Of a stretch of 6,980 bases of DNA, positions 1 through 5,255 are shown in pieces. This stretch comes from CAYLJV01 sp964554215 (lineage in GTDB: Archaea > Hadarchaeota > Hadarchaeia > Hadarchaeales > JAGGTB01). The notes under the pieces were generated by a model that was not told where the DNA came from, searched no databases, and saw nothing but the letters and a program-made list of their open reading frames with translations. Every line of letters begins with the position of its first letter. Positions within the stretch are counted from its first letter, which is position 1. The position numbers were made by a program, and so were the translations under genes. The DNA lies in contig CAZKND010000059.1 of assembly GCA_964554215.1 (NCBI GenBank), positions 1 to 6,980 of the forward strand, in the 5' to 3' direction.

Positions 1-49
1 TTATATCATGACCTCTATTATTCCAAATATGGTTTTTAATTATTTTCAG

Positions 50-95
50 TTGTAAAATTAAAAATAAAAAAGGTAAGATGGGTTATTATCTTGCC
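50..95 (-). terminator. Hairpin plus T-run terminator of the thioredoxin operon
   Basis: Read on the minus strand, 28 bp after the thioredoxin stop, an 8-bp inverted repeat (GGCAAGAT, 95-88, and ATCTTACC, 79-72; 8-nt loop) is followed at once by T6-A-T5 and more T-rich sequence (71-50). The minus-strand stem has one C/A mismatch; the plus-strand version is fully paired through a G-U wobble. Archaeal polymerase stops mainly at T-runs, so the T tract is the stronger part of the signal. The rest of 1-123 shows no gene I can support. Confidence 0.6.
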
Positions 96-123
96 AATTA
101 CTAAATTATCCACTATAAAACCT

Positions 124-453
124 CTAATCCGCTAGATCTTCTATCTTTTCCTTCAAAGTTTCTTTAGTCTTCGCTCCAACAGTTCTTTCTTCCAGTTCCC
201 CATCTTTGAAGAATAGGATAGCTGGGATACTTGAAACCTGATAGCTAGTAGCTGCTTCTCTTTCTTCGTCTACGTTTACCTTTCCAACAAACGCTTTATC
301 GCTCATCTCTTCAGCTACAGCTTCCATTATTGGTTCCATTTGTTTACATGGAGCACACCAATCAGCATAGAAATCTACAACAACTACGGAGTTCTCCTCT
401 ATCGCTGACTCTAATTTTTCACCCGTCAATTCGACCGGTTCGTTTGATTCCAT
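124..453 (-). CDS. trxA: Thioredoxin
   Basis: A 109-residue cytosolic thioredoxin, the usual family length, that reduces protein disulfides using electrons from thioredoxin reductase. The active site is W32-C33-A34-P35-C36-K37; most thioredoxins have WCGPC, so Ala at 34 is a mild variant. Other hallmarks are the buried Asp27 in VVDFYADW, Pro41 in the active-site helix, the cis-proline loop S75-I76-P77, and glycines 85 and 93. There is no signal peptide. The ATG start has GAGGTG seven bases upstream, and the first G of that site is the last base of the upstream gene's stop codon. It is therefore the second gene of a two-gene operon with the small cysteine protein at 466-648, probably translationally coupled. 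The likely electron donor is the reductase at 2799-3722, which is not in the same operon. Confidence 0.95.
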   Translation of the reverse strand: MESNEPVELTGEKLESAIEENSVVVVDFYADWCAPCKQMEPIMEAVAEEMSDKAFVGKVNVDEEREAATSYQVSSIPAILFFKDGELEERTVGAKTKETLKEKIEDLAD

Positions 454-460
454 TATTAAT

Positions 461-466
461 CACCTC
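461..466 (-). promoter_or_regulatory. Ribosome binding site of trxA overlapping the upstream stop codon
   Basis: GAGGTG (minus strand), followed by 7 nt and the thioredoxin ATG. The TAG stop of the upstream cysteine-rich gene occupies 468-466, so ribosomes ending there sit on the next initiation site. This supports translational coupling. Confidence 0.8.
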
Positions 467-648
467 TAAATATTACAGGTTGGACATCCACCCGAACTGC
501 CCCCACCAGAACCAGTTCCTTTGTAAACTTTCTTTCCTTTGTTGACAATGTCTTTCCAACAGTCTCTACATACCATGATTTTGCCGTGTTTTTCGTGATT
601 CACTTCTAATCTACTTCCTTCACTACCACATATTTCACATTCTCCCAT
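466..648 (-). CDS. Small six-cysteine protein: zinc-ribbon-like domain plus Gly/Ser linker and C-terminal CPTC
   Basis: A 60-residue protein that I do not recognise as a named family. Residues 1-34 look like a zinc ribbon: C4-x2-C7, then C27-x2-C30, with a short strand-turn between (LEVNH, KIMVC). A Lys-rich stretch (38-43) leads into a flexible Gly/Ser linker (44-54), and the protein ends in G54-C55-P56-T57-C58-N-I. The terminal CPTC pair resembles a thioredoxin-type CxxC on a mobile arm, but it could equally bind metal. The ATG start has GAGGTG seven bases upstream. It is the first gene of an operon with thioredoxin (12-bp gap), so a role as redox partner, substrate or metal-thiol sensor is plausible but inferred. 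The N-terminal half loosely recalls the MBF1 zinc ribbon; the Gly/Ser-Cys tail loosely recalls FmdB-type proteins. Confidence 0.8.
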   Translation of the reverse strand: MGECEICGSEGSRLEVNHEKHGKIMVCRDCWKDIVNKGKKVYKGTGSGGGSSGGCPTCNI

Positions 649-673
649 TTTTTAACACCTCATCATATTCAAA

Positions 674-683
674 TATTCGAATA
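674..683. promoter_or_regulatory. Palindrome between TATA box and gene start (possible operator)
   Basis: TATTCGAATA is a perfect 10-bp palindrome, 2 bp downstream (minus-strand sense) of the TATA box at 686-694 and just before the expected transcription start near 664-668. Further ATTC/GAAT half-sites lie at 667-670 and 701-704. A repressor bound here would block polymerase. The sequence is short and the region AT-rich, so chance is possible. Confidence 0.35.
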
Positions 684-685
684 CC

Positions 686-694
686 TTTATATAA
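686..694 (-). promoter_or_regulatory. TATA box of the cysteine protein-trxA operon
   Basis: The minus strand reads AAG-TTATATAAA-GG, a strong archaeal TATA element with purines just upstream where a BRE is expected. Its centre is 28-29 bp before the GAGGTG of the first gene, which predicts a very short leader starting almost at the ribosome binding site. Confidence 0.65.
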
Positions 695-748
695 CTTGTG
701 ATTCGGAAATAATATTCTAAATAAAATCAAACAGCTCATTTAGAGTAT

Positions 749-1573
749 CTAGCTCAAATCCTGCATTCTCTCAAGAGTATTTTGATGCTCTTCACAAAAT
801 TCTGGATCAGACAATTGCGCCTTCAAGATATTCTTCTGCAAATGAGGATTATATAATCTGCAACTCTTATCCCTACAGAATGGCCCGGTCGACACCTGAT
901 AGAAAACTGCTTGCATAGCATAACCCTTCATAATTTCACTAAGCCTCTCATCCCCATAGTAAACAAAATCACCCTCATACTCCTCTAATCTATTCCTTAC
1001 AACAACCTCCTCATCCCCCCTCTCAATTTGATCCAACTCATAGAAACCTCTAGGTCGAGCTGGAGCATCCACAATGCCAGTCGTCGAAACTATCGAAGGT
1101 AAACCATAAACACTCACTCTCGCATGATATCTTTTCGTGGCAGGTTTCCAAGTGGCAAAAAACCTATCCGTAAAAACCAAATGCAGAACAGAATCAGTCT
1201 TTTTTTCGTTCGGAATTAACCTGGAAAAAACATTCTTCATGGTAAACCCATCATATAGAACAGTATTCTTACCAGTTGATTCACCTTTTATCCGCTTCCT
1301 CTCGAAATCTTGATGGGAATCATCAATATCAAAATCTCTTTCAGATTTTTCAAGATTTTTTATTCTTGTCTTGGCTAAGTCTTTCGAAAGCCTATCAACA
1401 TCATCACTATATTTTTCCAGAAAAGAATCCTCAATCTTTACATTTTCAAACAAACCTTTACCTTTCAAATATCTCGAGATCTCCGATATCTCAAAATTTT
1501 CAGCCTCAGTTTCATCGTAGATATATGCCTCTAATGGAAAATCCGATTCGTCTAGTAATTCAACATCAGTCAA
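749..1573 (-). CDS. Conserved archaeal protein resembling DUF6775 (putative metallopeptidase family)
   Basis: A 274-residue soluble protein with an acidic N-terminal half (1-100, many Glu/Asp/Lys, probably helical) and a better conserved C-terminal half. The run HLVFTDRFFATW (131-142), RYHARVSVYG (148-157), a Ser-Thr-Thr-Gly...Ala-Pro-Ala-Arg-Pro-Arg motif (163-175), KGYAMQAVFYQ (216-226) and C233-x4-C238-x21-C260-x2-H263 match my memory of archaeal proteins labelled DUF6775. The tail spacing resembles the zinc site of archaemetzincins (CX4C...CX2C), but no HExxH is present, so peptidase activity is doubtful. The start is TTG: no in-frame ATG occurs before residue 112, and AGAGGG lies 7 nt upstream. 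It is divergent from the gene at 1648 and has a 100-bp gap, holding a separate promoter, before the gene at 648. A weak T-rich stretch follows its stop (730-718). Confidence 0.7.
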   Translation of the reverse strand: MTDVELLDESDFPLEAYIYDETEAENFEISEISRYLKGKGLFENVKIEDSFLEKYSDDVDRLSKDLAKTRIKNLEKSERDFDIDDSHQDFERKRIKGESTGKNTVLYDGFTMKNVFSRLIPNEKKTDSVLHLVFTDRFFATWKPATKRYHARVSVYGLPSIVSTTGIVDAPARPRGFYELDQIERGDEEVVVRNRLEEYEGDFVYYGDERLSEIMKGYAMQAVFYQVSTGPFCRDKSCRLYNPHLQKNILKAQLSDPEFCEEHQNTLERMQDLS

Positions 1574-1580
1574 AACTTTT

Positions 1581-1586
1581 CCCTCT
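1581..1586 (-). promoter_or_regulatory. Ribosome binding site supporting the TTG start of the 274-residue protein
   Basis: AGAGGG on the minus strand, 7 nt before TTG at 1573. The nearby ATG (1566-1564) is out of frame, and the next in-frame ATG would remove over 110 residues, so TTG is the best available start. Confidence 0.5.
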
Positions 1587-1605
1587 GCAAAGTATTTATT
1601 CCTCG

Positions 1606-1620
1606 ATAATTTTACTTTCG
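1606..1620 (-). promoter_or_regulatory. Possible BRE and TATA box for the 274-residue protein gene
   Basis: The minus strand reads CGAAAG-TAAAATTAT. The centre lies about 25-27 bp upstream of the AGAGGG site, the same geometry as the promoter at 686-694. A second AT-rich candidate (GAATAAATAC, 1601-1592) is closer and would give a leaderless message. I cannot choose firmly between them. Confidence 0.35.
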
Positions 1621-1621
1621 A

Positions 1622-1645
1622 ATTAGAAATAAATTCTTATCTAAT
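1622..1645. repeat. Inverted repeat in the divergent intergenic region
   Basis: Arms ATTAGA (1622-1627) and TCTAAT (1640-1645) flank a 12-bp AT-rich spacer, ending 2 bp before the ATG at 1648. The position between divergent genes fits an operator, but 6-bp arms in AT-rich DNA arise easily by chance. Confidence 0.25.
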
Positions 1646-1647
1646 AA

Positions 1648-2487
1648 ATGATTATTCAAACACTCGGGACCAATATGGAAATGCTTCAATTAACGGAAAA
1701 AGAATGGGACATCGCAATTATTTTAGATGCATGCAGATATGACAGCTTCAAAAAATACTACAAAGACTACTTGAACGGCGGAAAACTTGAAAAAGGAATC
1801 GGAGGACACTGCACCACCCATTGGCTAAAGAACATCTTTGAGGAAAATTATCCCAACATAACTTACGTAAGCGGAAACCCATGGGTCAACTCCACCACTT
1901 CTTGGAATGGCTTTGATCCCAGCGAAAAATTTGGAAAAATAATAGATGTATGGAAAAGCGGATGGGACGAAGACAAAGAAACAATCCCCCCAGAAGAAGT
2001 CACGAAAGCAGGTCTCAAAACAGCGAAAAATCTAGAAAACCAAAAATTGATAATACACTACTTACAACCCCATTATCCATATCTACCATTAGATATTCCA
2101 AAAAAAGTTAAAATGCGCTTTAACGGAATCAATGGGAACGGAAATAGCCTCATACATAAATTTTCTAACTTCCTAGGGGAACGATTAGAGAGAACATTAG
2201 GAAGAGAAAACTATTGGAACTTTAGAAAGAATCTGAATAGAAAAAGTGCGAATATAGAGGAATACCTCTGGAGAAATAACACTAAGGAAGAACTAAAAGG
2301 TCTCTACGAAAACAATCTGAAGAAAGTGCTAAAAGAAGTGAAAACCCTGACCAATCAATTAGAAGGAAAAATCGTGGTTACTTCCGATCACGGAGAAGCA
2401 TTCGGAGAAAACGGAGAATTTTTCCATCCTTATGGAACAGAAAATAAAGCTGTGAGAAATATACCATATTGGAAAAAAGAAATCTAA
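1648..2487 (+). CDS. Alkaline phosphatase/sulfatase superfamily protein
   Basis: A 279-residue metal-dependent hydrolase or transferase of the alkaline phosphatase superfamily; the substrate is unknown. The first metal site is D27 in ILDACRYD. A nucleophile is expected in G53-H-C-T-T-H58, where Thr56, Thr57 or Cys55 could serve. V74-S-G-N-P follows. Further ligands are H137 and H142 in IHYLQPHYPY, and D247-H248 in SDHGEAFGE with H260 downstream. The sulfatase CxPxR signature is absent, so a formylglycine sulfatase is unlikely. No signal peptide or membrane span is seen, so it is probably cytosolic. Similar short proteins occur near glycan genes in haloarchaea (from memory). The start is uncertain: ATG 1648 has no ribosome binding site, and ATG 1675 or 1681 would also keep the whole domain. 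The region is rich in A and AAA codons. The next gene starts 25 bp downstream. Confidence 0.8.
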   Translation: MIIQTLGTNMEMLQLTEKEWDIAIILDACRYDSFKKYYKDYLNGGKLEKGIGGHCTTHWLKNIFEENYPNITYVSGNPWVNSTTSWNGFDPSEKFGKIIDVWKSGWDEDKETIPPEEVTKAGLKTAKNLENQKLIIHYLQPHYPYLPLDIPKKVKMRFNGINGNGNSLIHKFSNFLGERLERTLGRENYWNFRKNLNRKSANIEEYLWRNNTKEELKGLYENNLKKVLKEVKTLTNQLEGKIVVTSDHGEAFGENGEFFHPYGTENKAVRNIPYWKKEI

Positions 2488-2512
2488 TTCAGATGTCTAG
2501 GAGTGAAAAATC

Positions 2513-2734
2513 ATGAATAAGCAAGAAAGAGAAAACAGGGTTCTGGAAATAATGACAAACATGGTAAATAAATTGCTAGAAGAAGGACCCTCAAGCTTAA
2601 ACTCCATGTCAGAAACCTATCAAAAATCAAACGAGATGGGTCTTTGCTTAATGGCCTTCAGCCGCTTGGAAGCGGAAGGTATCATCGTCCAAAAGTCAGA
2701 CGGTAGATGGAAAGTCAGCAAACGAAAAATGTAG
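2513..2734 (+). CDS. Small winged-helix-like protein, possible DNA-binding regulator
   Basis: A 73-residue protein of no named family that I can assign. Its layout fits a minimal winged helix: a long first helix (about 4-24), a short second helix (about 29-37), a probable recognition helix (40-55, with MAFSRLEAEGII resembling the end of the recognition helix in MarR/ArsR-type domains), then a beta wing (57-69, VQKSDGRWKVSK) and a basic end. There is no metal or effector domain; a lone Cys45 lies in the recognition helix. The ATG start is supported by GGAGTG seven bases upstream. It follows the phosphatase-like gene by 25 bp and probably shares its transcript; trxB downstream has its own promoter. 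It could regulate its own operon or neighbouring redox genes, which is inference. Confidence 0.65.
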   Translation: MNKQERENRVLEIMTNMVNKLLEEGPSSLNSMSETYQKSNEMGLCLMAFSRLEAEGIIVQKSDGRWKVSKRKM

Positions 2735-2755
2735 AAAATGAACTTAGAAATAAGA

Positions 2756-2763
2756 TTTATTAA
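2756..2763 (+). promoter_or_regulatory. TATA box of trxB
   Basis: TTTATTAA, preceded by the purine-rich GAAATAAGA, is centred about 27 bp before the AAGGTG site of trxB. This is the same spacing as at the trxA operon and predicts a leader that starts near 2785. Confidence 0.45.
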
Positions 2764-2786
2764 TTTAACTAAAGTAGATTATTCAC

Positions 2787-2792
2787 AAGGTG
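2787..2792 (+). promoter_or_regulatory. Ribosome binding site that fixes the trxB start at TTG 2799
   Basis: AAGGTG, continuing GAT, matches the archaeal anti-Shine-Dalgarno sequence. The GTG at 2790 is part of this site, so it is unlikely to be the start. TTG at 2799 lies 6 nt downstream, as in the other genes here. Confidence 0.7.
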
Positions 2793-2798
2793 ATATTT

Positions 2799-3722
2799 TT
2801 GAGTGAGACTGAGTATGATTTGATTGTCGTTGGAGGTGGACCTGCTGGTATGTCAGCTGGAATTTATGGCGGTAGAGGAGGTCTAGAAACTCTAATTCTG
2901 GAGGGCGAAGCCGTCGGCGGAAACATGTCCGATGCGCCTGAAATAGATAACTACCCAGCGGTTGAAAACATTCAAGGGATGGAGCTGGCGGAGAAAATGA
3001 AGGATCACGCATCAAAGTACGCAGATATTAATGAGATCGAGCCTGTTCAAGAAATATCGATGAACGATTCAGTTGAAGTTGAAACCAAAGAGGGAGAATA
3101 CAGCGCTGGAGCACTGATACTTGCCACAGGGACTGAATACAGAAAATTGGGAGTACCAGGGGAGGAAGAATTTTCAGGAAACGGTGTATCATATTGCGCC
3201 ACCTGCGATGGTTTCTTCTACAAGGACAAATCCGTTATCGTCGTTGGAGGGGGAAACGGAGCTTTAGCCGATGCTTCCCATCTTTCGGATCTGGGAGTAG
3301 ACGTAAAAGTTGTTCATCGAAGAGACGAACTGAGAGCTGAAAAAGCACTTCAGGAATCGTTCTTGGATAAGGGTGGAGAGGTAATTTGGAATTCCACCGT
3401 GGAAGAAATCAGAGGAGAAGATAGAGTAGAGGAAGTTCTTCTGAAGAACAGTGAGGACGGTTCAGAACGGACCCTAGAGACTGATGGAGTGTTTATAGCC
3501 ATAGGGGAAGTACCAGAAACGGAACTAGCCGACAAACTAGGAGTAGAACTGGACGAGAGAGGATTCATAAAAACCGACGAAAAGCAAAGGACCAACGTTC
3601 CTCGAATTTACGCAGCAGGAGACATCACCGGAGAACCCAAACAGGTCATTGTCGCAAGCGCAGAAGGTGCGAAAGCCGCCATGGCTGCCTACGAAGATTT
3701 GGAGAACCCGTACTGGACTTAG
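2799..3722 (+). CDS. trxB: Thioredoxin reductase (FAD, NADPH-type)
   Basis: A 307-residue low-molecular-weight flavoprotein that passes electrons from NADPH through FAD to thioredoxin. The domain order is complete: FAD-binding GGGPAG (12-17), the redox-active C133-A-T-C136-D-G, the second Rossmann motif GGGNGA (150-155), the NADPH-phosphate motif HRRxxxRA (174-180), and C-terminal AAGDI (272-276) with Gln282 for FAD. Asn in GGGN replaces the commoner Asp. HRRxxxRA argues for NADPH rather than the F420-dependent type known from Methanocaldococcus. The start is set at TTG, giving MSETEYD; a GTG 9 nt upstream would lie inside the ribosome binding site. It has its own TATA-like element. Its likely partner is the thioredoxin at 124-453. 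The stop is TAG. Confidence 0.93.
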   Translation: MSETEYDLIVVGGGPAGMSAGIYGGRGGLETLILEGEAVGGNMSDAPEIDNYPAVENIQGMELAEKMKDHASKYADINEIEPVQEISMNDSVEVETKEGEYSAGALILATGTEYRKLGVPGEEEFSGNGVSYCATCDGFFYKDKSVIVVGGGNGALADASHLSDLGVDVKVVHRRDELRAEKALQESFLDKGGEVIWNSTVEEIRGEDRVEEVLLKNSEDGSERTLETDGVFIAIGEVPETELADKLGVELDERGFIKTDEKQRTNVPRIYAAGDITGEPKQVIVASAEGAKAAMAAYEDLENPYWT

Positions 3723-3751
3723 AACCTGTAAATTTGATGATACTAAACACT

Positions 3752-3788
3752 AAACTGACTCCAGTTTCTAAAAAGGTAAAATTTTTCT
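3752..3788 (+). terminator. Possible terminator after trxB
   Basis: AAACTG-ACTC-CAGTTT (3752-3767) is a perfect 6-bp stem with a 4-nt loop, 29 bp after the trxB stop. A short T5 run follows at 3782-3786. The T tract is weak and not adjacent, so this is tentative; the same stretch must also contain the pfpI promoter. Confidence 0.3.
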
Positions 3789-3812
3789 ATCTACCTAGAG
3801 AAATTACCATTT

Positions 3813-3820
3813 GGAGGTGA
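3813..3820 (+). promoter_or_regulatory. Ribosome binding site that fixes the pfpI start at ATG 3826
   Basis: GGAGGTGA is the strongest ribosome binding site in the window, 5 nt before ATG 3826. The in-frame TTG at 3811 overlaps it and would add five residues that do not belong to the family. Confidence 0.85.
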
Positions 3821-3825
3821 ATTTT

Positions 3826-4326
3826 ATGAAAGCTCTAATTGTTTCTACGGACAGATTTGAAGATATCGAGCTAACCTATCCTAAATATCGTCTGGAAGAA
3901 GAGGGGGTAGACGTAGAAGTGGCTACACCGGATGGAAAAAATATCGAGGGAAAACACGAAACGGAGATAGAAGCCGAACTAAAGATAAAGGACACAAAGA
4001 TAGCAGAATACGATTTATTAGTTATTCCAGGGGGACGGTCTCCAGAACACTTAAGATTAGAAGCTCCAGAAGTAACAAAAATAGTTGAAAAATTCGATGA
4101 GGACGACAAAGTCATATCCGCAATTTGTCACGGCCCTCAACTGTTAATCAGCGCCGGTATTTTAGAAGATAAAAAAGCAACAAGTTATCCATCCCTAAAA
4201 GACGACTTGAAAAATGCAGGTGCAAAATTTTTCGATAAATCTGTAGTGGTCGACGAAAATATAATCACTTCAAGACGTCCAGAAGACCTTCCTGATTTTA
4301 TGAAAAAAACATTGGAAAAGCTGTAA
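3826..4326 (+). CDS. pfpI: PfpI/DJ-1 family protein (protease- or deglycase-like)
   Basis: A 166-residue protein, the same length as Pyrococcus PfpI as I remember it, and collinear with it (FEDIELTYP, GGRSPE, ICHGPQLLISAG, TSYPSLKDD). The catalytic set is present: E12 and C101-H102 in the nucleophile elbow AICHGP, plus E74 in GGRSPE, which supplies the third residue across the oligomer interface in the Pyrococcus enzyme. The family is described as an ATP-independent intracellular protease and, more recently, as a protein or nucleotide deglycase; sequence cannot decide between these. It is cytosolic, without a signal peptide. The gene is 103 bp downstream of trxB, so it probably has its own promoter; the AT-rich 3778-3790 is only a weak candidate. 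It converges on the tRNA-Cys gene, with 13 bp between them. Confidence 0.92.
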   Translation: MKALIVSTDRFEDIELTYPKYRLEEEGVDVEVATPDGKNIEGKHETEIEAELKIKDTKIAEYDLLVIPGGRSPEHLRLEAPEVTKIVEKFDEDDKVISAICHGPQLLISAGILEDKKATSYPSLKDDLKNAGAKFFDKSVVVDENIITSRRPEDLPDFMKKTLEKL

Positions 4327-4339
4327 AATGTAAGGATGA

Positions 4340-4412
4340 AGCCGGGAGCCGGATTTGAACCGGCGTAAGCGGGTCTGCAACCCGCCGCCTAAAGCCACTC
4401 GGCCATCCCGGC
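4340..4412 (-). tRNA. tRNA-Cys, anticodon GCA
   Basis: A complete cloverleaf on the minus strand: acceptor GCCGGGA/TCCCGGC, a 3-bp D stem GCC/GGC, anticodon stem GCGGG/CCCGC around loop TTGCAGA, a 4-nt variable loop TTAC, and T arm GCCGG-TTCAAAT-CCGGC. The anticodon GCA (4378-4376) reads Cys codons. U73 and G37 fit tRNA-Cys; G37 is the position methylated in archaeal tRNA-Cys. CCA is not encoded and no intron is present. It lies 76 bp downstream of the E1-like gene on the same strand. In archaea with SepCysS, this tRNA is charged with phosphoserine by SepRS and the product is converted to Cys-tRNA. Confidence 0.97.
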
Positions 4413-4440
4413 AATCTTCATAGTCGATAAGTCTTCTCGT

Positions 4441-4452
4441 CTTTTATTTTTT
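4441..4452 (-). promoter_or_regulatory. Possible TATA element for the tRNA-Cys gene
   Basis: The minus strand reads GCTG-AAAAAATAAAAG, centred about 34 bp before the mature tRNA 5' end. This would allow an initiation site a few bases upstream of the tRNA. It is A-rich rather than a canonical TATA box, and cotranscription with the E1-like gene is an alternative. On the plus strand the same bases form a T-rich tract that could stop transcripts from pfpI. Confidence 0.3.
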
Positions 4453-4488
4453 CAGCTTTTTATCTTTCCCTATCTTCTCAAATTTCAA

Positions 4489-5223
4489 CTACTTGTCTCC
4501 ACATATCTCACAACTTTCGCTCTTCTCGATCGGAATCTTTTCAAAATCAGTCCCATTTTTCACGATTAAAAGTTCGTTCTTAAGAAGACCATCAATCCCT
4601 ACTATGTATTTCACAACCTCATGTGCTTGTATACTCCCCAAGAGACCGGGAGTAGCTCCGAGCACAGGGAATTTGGACGAAGGAGGTGATTCTGGAAATA
4701 CACATTTTAAGCAAGGTGTCTCTGAAGGGACAATAGTCGTGGCTTGACCGGTCATGCCTTCAACAGCCGCATGGAATAAAGGAATCTTCTTTTCCCAAAC
4801 GAACTCGTTAAGGATATACCTCCCGGAATAATTATCCATACAATCCACTATAACATCACAATCCTCAGCAAGTCTATCTATAGAATCCTCAGTAATCTTT
4901 TCATCAACAGGGGTAATCTTGATATCCGAATTAATTTCTCTCAATGAGTTGGCTGCTGATGGAGCCTTTCTCTCACCGATATCTCCTTCATCATACAAAA
5001 CTTGCCTATTCAGATTGCTTAACTCCACTTGGTCATTGTCAATGATCTTCAATTCTCCGATTCCTGCAGCAGCAAGGTAAATGGAAACAGGAGCACCTAA
5101 ACCTCCAACGCCCGCTATCATAGCTTTCGTATCTTTGATTTTCTCCTGTCCTTCTTCCCCCCAATCACTAATCATCATCTGTCGGTCGTACCTAGTTTTC
5201 TCCCTATCTGAAATATCGGTCAA
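4489..5223 (-). CDS. ThiF/MoeB/HesA-type E1-like adenylyltransferase
   Basis: A 244-residue E1-like enzyme that uses ATP to adenylate the C-terminal glycine of a ubiquitin-like sulfur carrier (a ThiS, MoaD or SAMP type). The order is canonical: RYDRQ (11-15), nucleotide loop GVGGLG (39-43 region), D62-N-D64, N72-R73-Q74, K86, D130 in DCMDN (the essential Asp of MoeB), and a zinc site C171-x2-C174 with C238-x2-C241. The crossover region (FPVLGATPGLLGSIQA, 185-200) has no cysteine where ThiF and UbaA proteins carry theirs, suggesting adenylation without a covalent thioester. The start is TTG with AAGGTG five bases upstream; the next in-frame ATG would delete RYDRQ. A TATA-like box lies 27 bp further up. 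The exact partner (thiamin, molybdopterin, tRNA thiolation or cysteine biosynthesis) cannot be told from this sequence. Confidence 0.9.
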   Translation of the reverse strand: MTDISDREKTRYDRQMMISDWGEEGQEKIKDTKAMIAGVGGLGAPVSIYLAAAGIGELKIIDNDQVELSNLNRQVLYDEGDIGERKAPSAANSLREINSDIKITPVDEKITEDSIDRLAEDCDVIVDCMDNYSGRYILNEFVWEKKIPLFHAAVEGMTGQATTIVPSETPCLKCVFPESPPSSKFPVLGATPGLLGSIQAHEVVKYIVGIDGLLKNELLIVKNGTDFEKIPIEKSESCEICGDK

Positions 5224-5228
5224 ACTAA

Positions 5229-5234
5229 CACCTT
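5229..5234 (-). promoter_or_regulatory. Ribosome binding site supporting the TTG start of the E1-like gene
   Basis: AAGGTG on the minus strand, 5 nt before TTG at 5223. The in-frame ATGs (residues 16 and 17) would remove the conserved RYDRQ, so TTG is well supported. Confidence 0.7.
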
Positions 5235-5255
5235 ATAGTAAAAAGAAAATCCAAA

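Noticed and set aside
1..55. Short open frames at the left edge, including M-T-S-I-I-P from ATG 8
   Set aside because: Only 12-18 codons, no ribosome binding site and no recognisable protein end; a neighbouring gene's tail cannot be shown.
330..545. Plus-strand 71-codon frame
   Set aside because: It lies opposite thioredoxin and the six-cysteine gene, both with clear motifs and binding sites.
674..1622. TTCGAA shared by the trxA promoter and the 1574-1647 divergent region as a common operator
   Set aside because: The hexamer also occurs inside coding sequence (for example near 1383 and 6231), so sharing is expected by chance.
1276..1626. Plus-strand 116-codon frame
   Set aside because: Antisense to the conserved 274-residue protein, low-complexity Ser/His/Gln-rich translation, no binding site.
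4489..4491. Read-through of the E1-like TAG into a 14-codon Lys-rich extension
   Set aside because: The protein already ends normally after its second zinc pair (CEICGDK); the extension is AT-rich intergenic sequence.
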